Shown in pieces: positions 31,819 through 38,678 of a DNA stretch of 40,367 nt (positions are counted from its first letter, which is position 1; the number at the start of each line of letters is the position of its first letter). Position numbers and translations under genes: made by a program. The DNA is from MGBC114844 sp910585855 (GTDB taxonomy: Bacteria; Bacillota; Clostridia; Lachnospirales; Lachnospiraceae), in contig CBFFYP010000041.1 in NCBI GenBank assembly GCA_965646165.1, positions 1-40,367 on the forward strand, given 5' to 3'. Below the pieces are notes generated by a model. That model worked only from the letters and a program-made list of their open reading frames with translations. It made no database searches and was not told the DNA's origin.

Positions 31819-33966
31819 TCACCTGTTCTTTTGAAACTTCTTGGATAATACCATCCAGAGTGCCCCGGTAATACATACAGAAGAATAAGCTCCGCAGATA
31901 ATCCCAACCATAAGAGGAAGTGCAAATTCCCGAATCGATGAAACCCCAAATACAAACAAAAACAATACCATAACAAAAGTAGTCAATGAGGTATAAATGC
32001 TTCTTGTCAAGGTCTGCGTAATACTGGTATTGACAATCACTTCTATTTCTTTTCCCTTCATTACTTCTAAGTTTTCCCGAATCCGGTCAAAAATTACAAT
32101 TGTTGCATTAATAGAATATCCGACAATCGTAAGCATACAGGCAATAAATGTATTTCCAACTGCTGTTTTAGAAAGTGCATAAAATCCAAATACTACCAGC
32201 ACATCATGTATCAAAGCAATCACTGCACTGGCTGCAAAATTAATATCACTAAACCGAACCCAGATATAAACCAGCATCAGTACAGTAGCAATTACAACTG
32301 CAATAATCGCATCTGATTTCATTTCCGAACTGATACTAGGGCTGATTGTTTCCGAAGTAATTAAACTTGCATCCACTTCAAACTGCTCGACCATAGCTGT
32401 TTCTAAAGCTGCCCTTGTTTCCTGATTTAATTCCTGTGTCTTTACAATAAACGAAAGATCCCCTTCTACCTTCTGTATCTGAGGCACGCTATCTCCTGTC
32501 GCTTCCACAATTACTGGAAGTACTTTCTCCTGAAATTCTGCCAGTGTATAGTCCTCCTGAAATGTAATATTCGTAGAAGTTCCGCCGGCAAACTCAATGC
32601 TATAATTTAAAATATTTCCAATCGACGACTGATTGATACCAAGGCATACAAAACCCAATAAAATCAATACACCGGAAATTCCAAAAAAGAGTTTTTTTGG
32701 CTTTGTAAACTCTATTACTTTCCGCTCTGCCTGTTTTCCGTAAAATTTCTCGTCTTGGAATCCGACTTCATAGAGAAACTTTACAGCAAATCGTGTCACT
32801 ACCAAAGCAGTAATCATGGAAATTACAATACCTAGCATCAGTGTCTGCGCAAATCCCCGAATTGTTCCAGAACCCTTTATCATCAATACAATCGCTGCAA
32901 TTAAAGTAGTAACATTTCCGTCTACAATCGCTGATGTCGCCTTGCGAAATCCGGTATCAATCGCTGTACGAACACTTTTTCCTGCTGCAATCTCTTCCTT
33001 TACCCGTGCAAAAATAATTACATTGGCGTCCACTGCCATTCCAATCGAAAGAATAATTCCAGCAATTCCCGGCAGTGTCAGTGTCAAATCAAATGCATTT
33101 AAAAGCCCTAATTCCAATCCAATATACAAAATCAATGCAATCGCAGAAGCCACTCCGCCAATCCGATAAGCACAAACCAGAAAAACAAGAATCGCCAATA
33201 ACCCAAGAAATCCGGCAAATAAGCTGGTGGAAATGGCTTCTTGTCCAAGTTTTGCTCCTACCACATTTGACCGAAGTTCTCTCAATTCCAAAGGCAGTGA
33301 ACCGATTCGAATAGTAGACGCTAGATTCGTTGCTTCCTCATAATCTGCCATTCCCTGAATCACACAGTTTCCATCTGTAATAACAACCTGTACCCGAGGC
33401 GCACTGATAATTCTTCCATCATAAATAATATAAATCGGATCTTGGTTGACAACCGCTGCCTCAGTCGCTTCCCGAAACTTCTGTGCCCCTTCCTCTGTTA
33501 AAGTCAACTGTACCAGATATTCTCTTCCGGCGGTCTGCGTGTTTTGCGTCACAGCAGAAGCTCCGCTTACATCACTTCCGGTTAAAACCGTATTTCCATT
33601 TACATCCACAAAAGTCAGAGAACCCGGCTTGCCTAACTCTTCCAAAATAGCATTTGCATCAGAAACACCGGGAATTTCTACATTAATTCGATTGCTGCCC
33701 TCCTGATATACATCCGCCTCTGTACTATAATTCTGTACTCGAAGCTGCAGCTTATAAATTGTATCGTTTAGATGTTCCTGTGTAAAATCCTCTTCCACTA
33801 CTTCATAAGTAATACTGACGCCCCCTGCCAAATCCAAACCAAGTTTAATATTAGAAGCTGAGCCCGTCTTTGTCGGTCCTATTCCAATCGCCGCTGTAAG
33901 ACAAATTCCTAACGTAACCAGAATCAATACAAACAGACCCAACATTCCTTTTTTCTTCTCGTTCAT
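31819..33966 (-). CDS. secDF: Fused protein translocase subunit SecDF
   Basis: 715 residues. SecD half (1 to about 415): N-terminal membrane helix, NIKLGLDLAGGVSITYE motif, periplasmic-side P1 domain (about 50-230) and a five-helix bundle beginning AGFLGLLAILVFLV, with GMAVDANVIIFARVKEE. SecF half (about 430-715): helix, FAGGTSTNITF motif, small external domain, then VIALIHDVLVVFGF and VGYSINATIVIFDRIRENLE. It uses the proton or sodium gradient to pull secreted chains out of SecYEG. The fused form is common in Clostridia. It follows the SCIFF maturase by 58 bp, a conserved linkage that hints at shared regulation or peptide export. Confidence 0.95.
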   Translation of the reverse strand: MNEKKKGMLGLFVLILVTLGICLTAAIGIGPTKTGSASNIKLGLDLAGGVSITYEVVEEDFTQEHLNDTIYKLQLRVQNYSTEADVYQEGSNRINVEIPGVSDANAILEELGKPGSLTFVDVNGNTVLTGSDVSGASAVTQNTQTAGREYLVQLTLTEEGAQKFREATEAAVVNQDPIYIIYDGRIISAPRVQVVITDGNCVIQGMADYEEATNLASTIRIGSLPLELRELRSNVVGAKLGQEAISTSLFAGFLGLLAILVFLVCAYRIGGVASAIALILYIGLELGLLNAFDLTLTLPGIAGIILSIGMAVDANVIIFARVKEEIAAGKSVRTAIDTGFRKATSAIVDGNVTTLIAAIVLMIKGSGTIRGFAQTLMLGIVISMITALVVTRFAVKFLYEVGFQDEKFYGKQAERKVIEFTKPKKLFFGISGVLILLGFVCLGINQSSIGNILNYSIEFAGGTSTNITFQEDYTLAEFQEKVLPVIVEATGDSVPQIQKVEGDLSFIVKTQELNQETRAALETAMVEQFEVDASLITSETISPSISSEMKSDAIIAVVIATVLMLVYIWVRFSDINFAASAVIALIHDVLVVFGFYALSKTAVGNTFIACMLTIVGYSINATIVIFDRIRENLEVMKGKEIEVIVNTSITQTLTRSIYTSLTTFVMVLFLFVFGVSSIREFALPLMVGIICGAYSSVCITGALWMVLSKKFQKNR

Positions 33967-34024
33967 ATTTTCTTCCTTTCTTTCCTATTTTTCCTTATGT
34001 ATATCGTTCCCTATCTTTCTTTCT

Positions 34025-35392
34025 CTATTCTCTTTCTTTCTCCTGTGCAAGAGCAGCCTGTATCATAATCGCACACTCCACACGCTTTCTTTCCATCTCA
34101 CATCCAATTTCATAAACATCAGTAATGGTTTTATGAAAATGATAAGAATTAGCAGCACATCCTCCGCTGCAGTAAAACCGTGCAAAACAAGTCTGGCATT
34201 TCTCTTTTGCATAGACATTGCAAAGTTTAAACTCTTCACATATCGAAGGATTAGTAATTCCGTCCATTACATTTCCAAGCAAAAATTCTTCCTCTCCGAC
34301 AAATTGATGACAAGGATAGAGATCTCCCCAAGGCGTTACTGCCAGATATTCCGTTCCAGAACCACACCCGGAAAGCCTTTTTGCCACACAAGGTCCTTGG
34401 TTTAAATCCAGCATAAAATGAAAAAATTCAAATCCACGCCCTTCTTTTTTCCGTTTGATATATTCCAATGCCAATTTTTCATATTCCTCAAAAATCTGCG
34501 GCAAATCCTCTTTTCGAATCGCATAGGATTCTTCTGGCGATGCCACTACTGGTTCCATAGACAAAAGCCGAAAACCCAAATCGGCATAATGAATAACATC
34601 CTTTGAAAAATCTAAATTTTCTCTGGTAAAAGTTCCTCTTACATAATAGTTTTTCTGCCCTCTGCTTTTGACAAATTCCTGAAACTTTGGAACAATCACA
34701 TCATAACTTCCTTTTCCATTTCGGGTCGGACGCATCCGATCCTGAACCTCTTTTCTTCCGTCTAAACTTAATACAACATTTCCCATCTCCTGATTACAAA
34801 ACTCCATTATCTCCTTGTCCAATAATACTCCGTTTGTAGTCAAAGTAAAGCGAAACTTTTTCTGATAAGGCTCTTCCAAAGAACGACCATATAAAACCAG
34901 TTGCTTTACAACATCCCAGTTCATAAGAGGTTCTCCGCCAAAAAAATCCACTTCCAGATTTCTGCGGTTTTCAGAGTGAGCTACTAAAAAATCCAATGCC
35001 TTTTTTCCGACTTCTAGGCTCATCAGTGCCTTTCTGCCGTGATATTCTCCCTCTTCTGCAAAGCAATACCGACATGCTAAATTACAATCATGTGCAATAT
35101 GCAGACAAAGTGCTTTTACTACTGTCTTTCTCTTTTTAAAATCTACAATATAATTTTTATAGGTATCCTCTGTAAATAGCAATCCCTGTTCCTTTAACTC
35201 CAAAATCTCTTTATAAGCCTCTAAAATCTGTTCTTTTGGATAATGATTCTGTAAACAAGCCAAAATTTCTTCCTTTTTCTTTTGTTCAAACAGTGGAATC
35301 ATATCATAAACAATATTGTCTACTACATGTACCGAACCACTGTTTACATCCAATACAAGATTTAATCCATTACTTTTATATTGATGAACCAC
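34025..35392 (-). CDS. SCIFF peptide maturase, radical-SAM/SPASM thioether-forming enzyme
   Basis: 455 residues from a GTG with GGAGG four bases upstream. An N-terminal peptide-recognition region (RRE-like, about 1-90) precedes the radical-SAM barrel with Cys103, Cys107 and Cys110 in CNLACRYC, which binds the SAM-cleaving 4Fe-4S cluster. The C-terminal SPASM domain (about 330-440) has Cys-rich stretches CVAKRLSGCGSG, PCHQF, CNVYAKEKCQTCFARFYCSG and GCEMERKRVEC for auxiliary clusters. In this family the enzyme joins Cys sulfurs of the SCIFF precursor to carbons of other residues. The precursor gene lies 76 bp upstream with a hairpin between. Confidence 0.95.
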   Translation of the reverse strand: MVHQYKSNGLNLVLDVNSGSVHVVDNIVYDMIPLFEQKKKEEILACLQNHYPKEQILEAYKEILELKEQGLLFTEDTYKNYIVDFKKRKTVVKALCLHIAHDCNLACRYCFAEEGEYHGRKALMSLEVGKKALDFLVAHSENRRNLEVDFFGGEPLMNWDVVKQLVLYGRSLEEPYQKKFRFTLTTNGVLLDKEIMEFCNQEMGNVVLSLDGRKEVQDRMRPTRNGKGSYDVIVPKFQEFVKSRGQKNYYVRGTFTRENLDFSKDVIHYADLGFRLLSMEPVVASPEESYAIRKEDLPQIFEEYEKLALEYIKRKKEGRGFEFFHFMLDLNQGPCVAKRLSGCGSGTEYLAVTPWGDLYPCHQFVGEEEFLLGNVMDGITNPSICEEFKLCNVYAKEKCQTCFARFYCSGGCAANSYHFHKTITDVYEIGCEMERKRVECAIMIQAALAQEKERE

Positions 35393-35433
35393 GTTTCCTC
35401 CTCTTCCTTCTGTTGAATTTTATTTTCCACAAC

Positions 35434-35462
35434 GGAAATAAAGCAGCGGCTTTCGCCGCTGC
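35434..35462 (-). terminator. Partial terminator or attenuator between SCIFF and its maturase
   Basis: Minus strand GCAGCGGC, GAAA tetraloop, GCCGCTGC, then TTTATTT. This perfect 8-bp GC stem with a stable tetraloop and a short, interrupted U-tract starts 6 bp after the SCIFF stop. It should let through only part of the transcripts, giving more precursor than enzyme mRNA, or protect the SCIFF mRNA 3' end. Confidence 0.7.
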
Positions 35463-35468
35463 CGCTTC

Positions 35469-35609
35469 CTATTTGTTTTCACAGCTCTGATTTCCAACTG
35501 TGCAAGAAGTCTTACAGGCAGACTGACAAGAAGTCTGACATTCCCCACAGCCGCCTTTTCTCATACTCTCCTTTAATGTTTTCGCAGTAAGAGTTTTAAT
35601 ATGCTTCAT
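35469..35609 (-). CDS. SCIFF ranthipeptide precursor (six cysteines in forty-five)
   Basis: 46 residues, easily missed by gene finders. It starts MKHIKTLTAKTLKESMRKGG and has Cys at 21, 24, 28, 32, 36 and 43 in the order CGEC, SC, SAC, TSC and SC before ENK. This is the hallmark SCIFF pattern: conserved MKHIKTL leader, then six cysteines each placed to form a thioether. AGGAGG lies seven bases before the ATG. Its own promoter (35645-35672), the maturase downstream and secDF further on complete the conserved cluster. The mature product is a thioether-bridged peptide; a signalling role has been proposed in some Clostridium, and nothing here tests that. Confidence 0.96.
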   Translation of the reverse strand: MKHIKTLTAKTLKESMRKGGCGECQTSCQSACKTSCTVGNQSCENK

Positions 35610-35644
35610 GATACTCCCTCCTAAACTATAATCATACTTTCGTG

Positions 35645-35672
35645 ATTATAACACAAGTATCGACATTTGAAA
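35645..35672 (-). promoter_or_regulatory. SCIFF promoter with extended -10
   Basis: Minus strand TGTTATAAT is an extended -10 with a perfect TATAAT. The -35 (TTTCAA, 16-bp spacing) is weak, as expected with an extended -10. It lies in the 72 bp between the TIGR04086-type gene and SCIFF, about 36 bp ahead of the SCIFF ATG, so SCIFF can be expressed apart from the gene before it. Confidence 0.65.
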
Positions 35673-35681
35673 AGTACTTTT

Positions 35682-36041
35682 TTAACTAATCATTCCGCCG
35701 ACCAGCCCACCAACCAGACAAAGCAGACAAGTAATAACTGCTGTTTGAATCTCTATAAAAATTCCTTTATGTATCAAAAGCGACACGCCAAAAATTATGG
35801 CAAAATAGGAAATTCCTGCAATCGCCCCCCATAAAAACTTTCTGTTTCCCGCAGCTTTTCCAATCAAAAGCCCTCCGACTACATTGACAATCACATAGAT
35901 CATTCGAACAAAAAGAAGCGTTGTTTTCTCCGACAGCCCCACTCGATAGAGCAGCACCGTTACCAATAAAAGAAGAAGTGCCGTAAGTACATACTCTAGC
36001 AATACCACTTTTCCGATCCGTATTATCTTATTCCACTCCAT
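35682..36041 (-). CDS. TIGR04086-type small membrane protein
   Basis: 119 residues with four hydrophobic segments (about 10-30, 40-62, 70-90, 97-118) and a short basic N-terminus. Its size, topology and place just upstream of SCIFF match the TIGR04086 family of Clostridia; I base the call on that context and on motifs such as GGLLIGKAAGNRKFLWGA. Function is unknown; suggestions such as export or immunity for the SCIFF product are untested. GGGAGG lies eight bases before the ATG. Confidence 0.78.
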   Translation of the reverse strand: MEWNKIIRIGKVVLLEYVLTALLLLLVTVLLYRVGLSEKTTLLFVRMIYVIVNVVGGLLIGKAAGNRKFLWGAIAGISYFAIIFGVSLLIHKGIFIEIQTAVITCLLCLVGGLVGGMIS

Positions 36042-36158
36042 TCGGTTTTCCTCCCTTTTTCTATACTGATTTCATTTTTACTATAGTATGATAAATAGAA
36101 ACCCTTTATGAATCTAAAAAAAAGGGGGATTCTGGAATCAGGAGGATATTGGAATCAG

Positions 36159-36330
36159 GGGGACGCCGGAATTGAAAAGAAGGTCTATTCCGAGCCCGCT
36201 CTCGCTTAGCATTTCCTCGTAACGGACACATAAGACGCTAAAATACAGCGTCTAAGTGCCGACGGGAAATGATGACCCTTCATAGACCTTCTTTTCAATT
36301 CCGGCTGTGTTTACCAGCCAGAAAATAGTG
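36159..36330 (+). repeat. Family A palindromic element, copy A6
   Basis: Starts GGGGGACGCCGGAATTG and ends CAATTCCGGCTGTGTTTACC plus AGCCAGAAAATAGTG. Arms GAATTGAAAAGAAGGTCTAT and ATAGACCTTCTTTTCAATTC are perfectly complementary. The core has the fuller GACACATAAGACGCT form. It is nearly identical to A7 and lies in the opposite orientation, 2.1 kb away, across the pilin-like operon. The remaining sequence from 36042 to 36432 shows nothing else. Confidence 0.9.
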
Positions 36331-36432
36331 TAGAAATAAATATGTGATTGTAAAAATTTATAATTAAATCAAAAAGCTGTAAACTAATATTTTTACCAGA
36401 AAACTTTTTTAACAGCAGTTCTTAAAAAATAC

Positions 36433-36461
36433 TTTACAAACCTTTTTTCAAAGGTTATACT
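36433..36461 (+). promoter_or_regulatory. Promoter of the pilin-like operon, with spacer dyad
   Basis: TTTACA, 17-bp spacer, TATACT. The spacer contains an inverted repeat AACCTTT-TTTC-AAAGGTT, a possible operator. The leader to the first ATG is about 160 nt and holds a short hairpin (ACCG/CGGT around TGCATATGCA near 36500); I could not match it to any riboswitch. Confidence 0.65.
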
Positions 36462-36630
36462 AAAACTATCTTATCAATCGTTATTTATTCTGACCGCTGC
36501 ATATGCAGTTCGGTAAATACTCAATGGCTAAATACAACTGAAAGTTTTTAATTCTATTCTTTGATATATTTGGACTGTTTTGAAATTAATAAATGGCGGA
36601 AATTATATCAAAAAAGAAAGGAGTATTTTA

Positions 36631-37080
36631 ATGGAAAATAGTTTAAAAGGTCTTCTGCTGGCTGCAGGAACGATCATTACATGCATTATTATATCGCTTG
36701 GTTTTTATATCGCTAGGGAAGCAAAAGATACTGCTGCTGCCGGAGCAGGGCAAATCAATGCTTTAAATGCCGAATTTAGTGAAAACAGCAAAACTATCTA
36801 TGATGGTACAGAAGTTTCTGGAAATGAAGTATTAAATGCGATTCGAAAATACGATGGCGAAACATTCGGCATTAAAGTAGAAACCAAAAAAAACAGCGTT
36901 TATTATGGATATAAATTTAATGATGAAACAGGGGAATTAGGAAAAGCATCTACCAGTGATTATCTGGAGGCAAAAAAAGAAAACAGCAAAAGCTATATCA
37001 ATCCAAACGGACGTTTTCAAGGAACGATTATCCGGGACTGTAACGGTACAATAACCGGATTGATTTTTGCACAGCAGTAG
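36631..37080 (+). CDS. Pilin-like exported protein, first gene of an orphan cluster
   Basis: 149 residues. A short polar N-terminus MENSLKG is followed by a hydrophobic helix LLLAAGTIITCIIISLGFYI and then AREAKDTAAAGAGQ, the layout of a type IV pilin or archaellin-like class III signal sequence: a KG site before the helix, no Sec-type cleavage motif after it. The external part (about 30-149) has no recognised domain. AAAGGAG lies nine bases before the ATG. It is followed after 8 bp by a tiny membrane protein and two more single-pass proteins. No prepilin peptidase, ATPase or TadB/C-type protein is in the window, so the assembly machine would be encoded elsewhere. Confidence 0.65.
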   Translation: MENSLKGLLLAAGTIITCIIISLGFYIAREAKDTAAAGAGQINALNAEFSENSKTIYDGTEVSGNEVLNAIRKYDGETFGIKVETKKNSVYYGYKFNDETGELGKASTSDYLEAKKENSKSYINPNGRFQGTIIRDCNGTITGLIFAQQ

Positions 37081-37088
37081 GTGATACA

Positions 37089-37253
37089 ATGGAACAAATA
37101 GAAGAAGGGCTTATTTTAGCAGCAGCGGTATTTTTCTTTTGTCTTGCCGTTTCCTGTCTTTTTGCAGAACAGCGGATTCTTCTGGCATTGGGAAACAGTA
37201 CATATCAAAATTATCATCAGGAGTCGTTGATTGAGGAAATAGAGTATGAATGA
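37089..37253 (+). CDS. Tiny single-pass membrane protein of the pilin-like cluster
   Basis: 54 residues: MEQIEEG, a hydrophobic helix LILAAAVFFFCLAVSCLFA, then EQRILLALGNS and an acidic end EEIEYE. The layout of a short polar head ending in Gly before a hydrophobic helix repeats that of the first gene, so it may be a minor pilin or assembly peptide. It starts 8 bp after the first gene and overlaps the next by 8 bp (ATGAATGA), which strongly supports it as a real coupled gene despite its size. Confidence 0.7.
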   Translation: MEQIEEGLILAAAVFFFCLAVSCLFAEQRILLALGNSTYQNYHQESLIEEIEYE

Positions 37254-37740
37254 TACATTTGGAAAAATTGTTTCTATCTGGATTGGGTGTGTTCTCTTGT
37301 TTTTACTGCCAATTTCTTTTTATGCCAAAGAACAAGATCAGATGGAACGGCTGTTTCTTTTAACAGAAACCACGTATTTTGTGGATTCTATACGAAATAC
37401 AGGAGTTCTAACTGACTCTATGTTAGAAAAATTTGAAAAAAAGATTTCTTTACTCAGCGGTTTTTATCAGATTGAAATGGAACATGCTAGCCAGATCTAT
37501 ACCAGTTCGCAGGATACATATTCTTTTCAACAGGACTGTTATTACACCAAACAAATTTTAGAGGAGTTAGACTTAAACGGAAAATATACATTTTTTCAAG
37601 GAGATTTTTTTAAAGTTTCTATCGTTGAAGTAAAAAACAGTTTTGGGAAAAGACTGCAGAACCTGCTTTTGGGAATAACAGAGCAACCAGAAACAATAGC
37701 TGCCTATTATGGGGGGATGATTCGCTGTGAAGTGGAATGA
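37246..37740 (+). CDS. Pilin-like/TadE-like exported protein
   Basis: 164 residues. One hydrophobic helix (about 9-27) near the N-terminus, then an external domain. The stretch FVDSIRNTGVLTDSMLEKFE and IEMEHASQIY resembles proteins found in Firmicute Tad/type IV pilus loci, in which a 'VD.IR..G.L' element precedes a small folded domain; this is recall, not alignment. Translation is coupled to the genes on both sides: the start lies inside the preceding stop region and the end overlaps the next start by 14 bp. Confidence 0.62.
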   Translation: MNDTFGKIVSIWIGCVLLFLLPISFYAKEQDQMERLFLLTETTYFVDSIRNTGVLTDSMLEKFEKKISLLSGFYQIEMEHASQIYTSSQDTYSFQQDCYYTKQILEELDLNGKYTFFQGDFFKVSIVEVKNSFGKRLQNLLLGITEQPETIAAYYGGMIRCEVE

Positions 37741-38374
37741 TTTAACTTTACTTTTTTTATGGATATTTCTTTGCTGTATTACTGTACTTTTCTGGAGAAA
37801 TCGATTAATTGAAGAACTCTATTATCAAAAACTTCTGATTGATCGAAATTTAGATACGATTGCAGAAGATTGTCTTTATGCATCAATCGAAGGCATACAG
37901 GAAGATTTTGAACCTATTATCAATTCAAATTATCTCTTTGAACGGTTTCTGCAAGAAAAAGACTGGATTTTTGGAAAAGGAAATATAGAAGTTCCGCTTC
38001 TCTTTCTAACAGAAAAAGAACAAGAACTCATCTGTCAGACAGATAAAAACACATGGGAATCCTATCTGATTAGCGGATACTCCAATAAAAGCAGTAATAC
38101 CTATGCCTATCCAAACAAACTCTCTATGTCTGAAGCCATTTTACGAACAGATGAGATACAAAAGATTTTGCAAGAAGAATTAAACAAAACCTTTTTTAAT
38201 ACAAATCAGAAATATCACATCTTTTTGCCTTATACAGAACAAGAAGAAGGTCTTCAAAAAATAGAAAAAACTGGACTCTGGTATCTTTTTTCCAGCAGAT
38301 CCTATCAAGTTAATAATAAATCACTTCATTTTTTTACTTATTCCGGTGCCAGAAGCATCAGAAAACAACAATAA
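37727..38374 (+). CDS. Single-pass exported protein, last gene of the pilin-like cluster
   Basis: 215 residues from a GTG preceded by a GGGGGG run about ten bases upstream. One N-terminal hydrophobic segment (about 7-24, LTLLFLWIFLCCITVLFW) is followed by a mostly helical, Glu-rich external domain ending in a basic tail (SGARSIRKQQ). No family recognised. Its place as fourth overlapping gene suggests it acts with the other three, for example as a cap or an anchoring subunit. The A7 element 48 bp after its stop may end the transcript. Confidence 0.62.
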   Translation: MKWNDLTLLFLWIFLCCITVLFWRNRLIEELYYQKLLIDRNLDTIAEDCLYASIEGIQEDFEPIINSNYLFERFLQEKDWIFGKGNIEVPLLFLTEKEQELICQTDKNTWESYLISGYSNKSSNTYAYPNKLSMSEAILRTDEIQKILQEELNKTFFNTNQKYHIFLPYTEQEEGLQKIEKTGLWYLFSSRSYQVNNKSLHFFTYSGARSIRKQQ

Positions 38375-38422
38375 ATCAAATAAGTAAAAAAATAAGAAAA
38401 GTAAAAAGACAGAATAGCAGTC

Positions 38423-38597
38423 ACACTATTTTCTGGCTGGTAAACACAGCCGGAATTGAAAAGAAGGTCTATGAAGGGTCATCATTTCCCGTCGGCACTT
38501 AGACGCTGTATTTTAGCGTCTTATGTGTCCGCTACGAGGAAATGCTAAGCGAGAGTTGGCCCGGAATAGATCTTCTTTTCGATTCCGGCGTTCCCCT
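38423..38597 (-). repeat. Family A palindromic element, copy A7
   Basis: Minus-strand copy nearly identical to A6, including the tail CCAGCCAGAAAATAGTGT and the core GACACATAAGACGCT. Arms pair fully except for two G-U or single changes (GAATCGAAAAGAAGATCTAT at the 5' arm). It lies between the convergent 3' ends of the pilin-like operon and the CNNM-type gene. Confidence 0.9.
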
Positions 38598-38620
38598 GCT
38601 AAAAAAAATTCACATATACA

Positions 38621-38669
38621 TAAAAAAAGAAAAGATTCACTTTTTATAAAACCCCAGTAAACCTTTTCT
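38621..38669 (-). terminator. Terminator of the CNNM-type gene
   Basis: Minus strand AGAAAAGGTTTACT and AGTGAATCTTTTCT pair over 14 bp with two G-U pairs around a 14-nt loop, followed directly by TTTTTTTA. It starts 10 bp past the stop codon. Confidence 0.8.
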
Positions 38670-38678
38670 CTTTTTATT

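Noticed and set aside
36462..36630. Possible riboswitch in the 160-nt leader of the pilin-like operon
   Set aside because: Only one small hairpin was seen; no c-di-GMP or other known riboswitch core motif was present.
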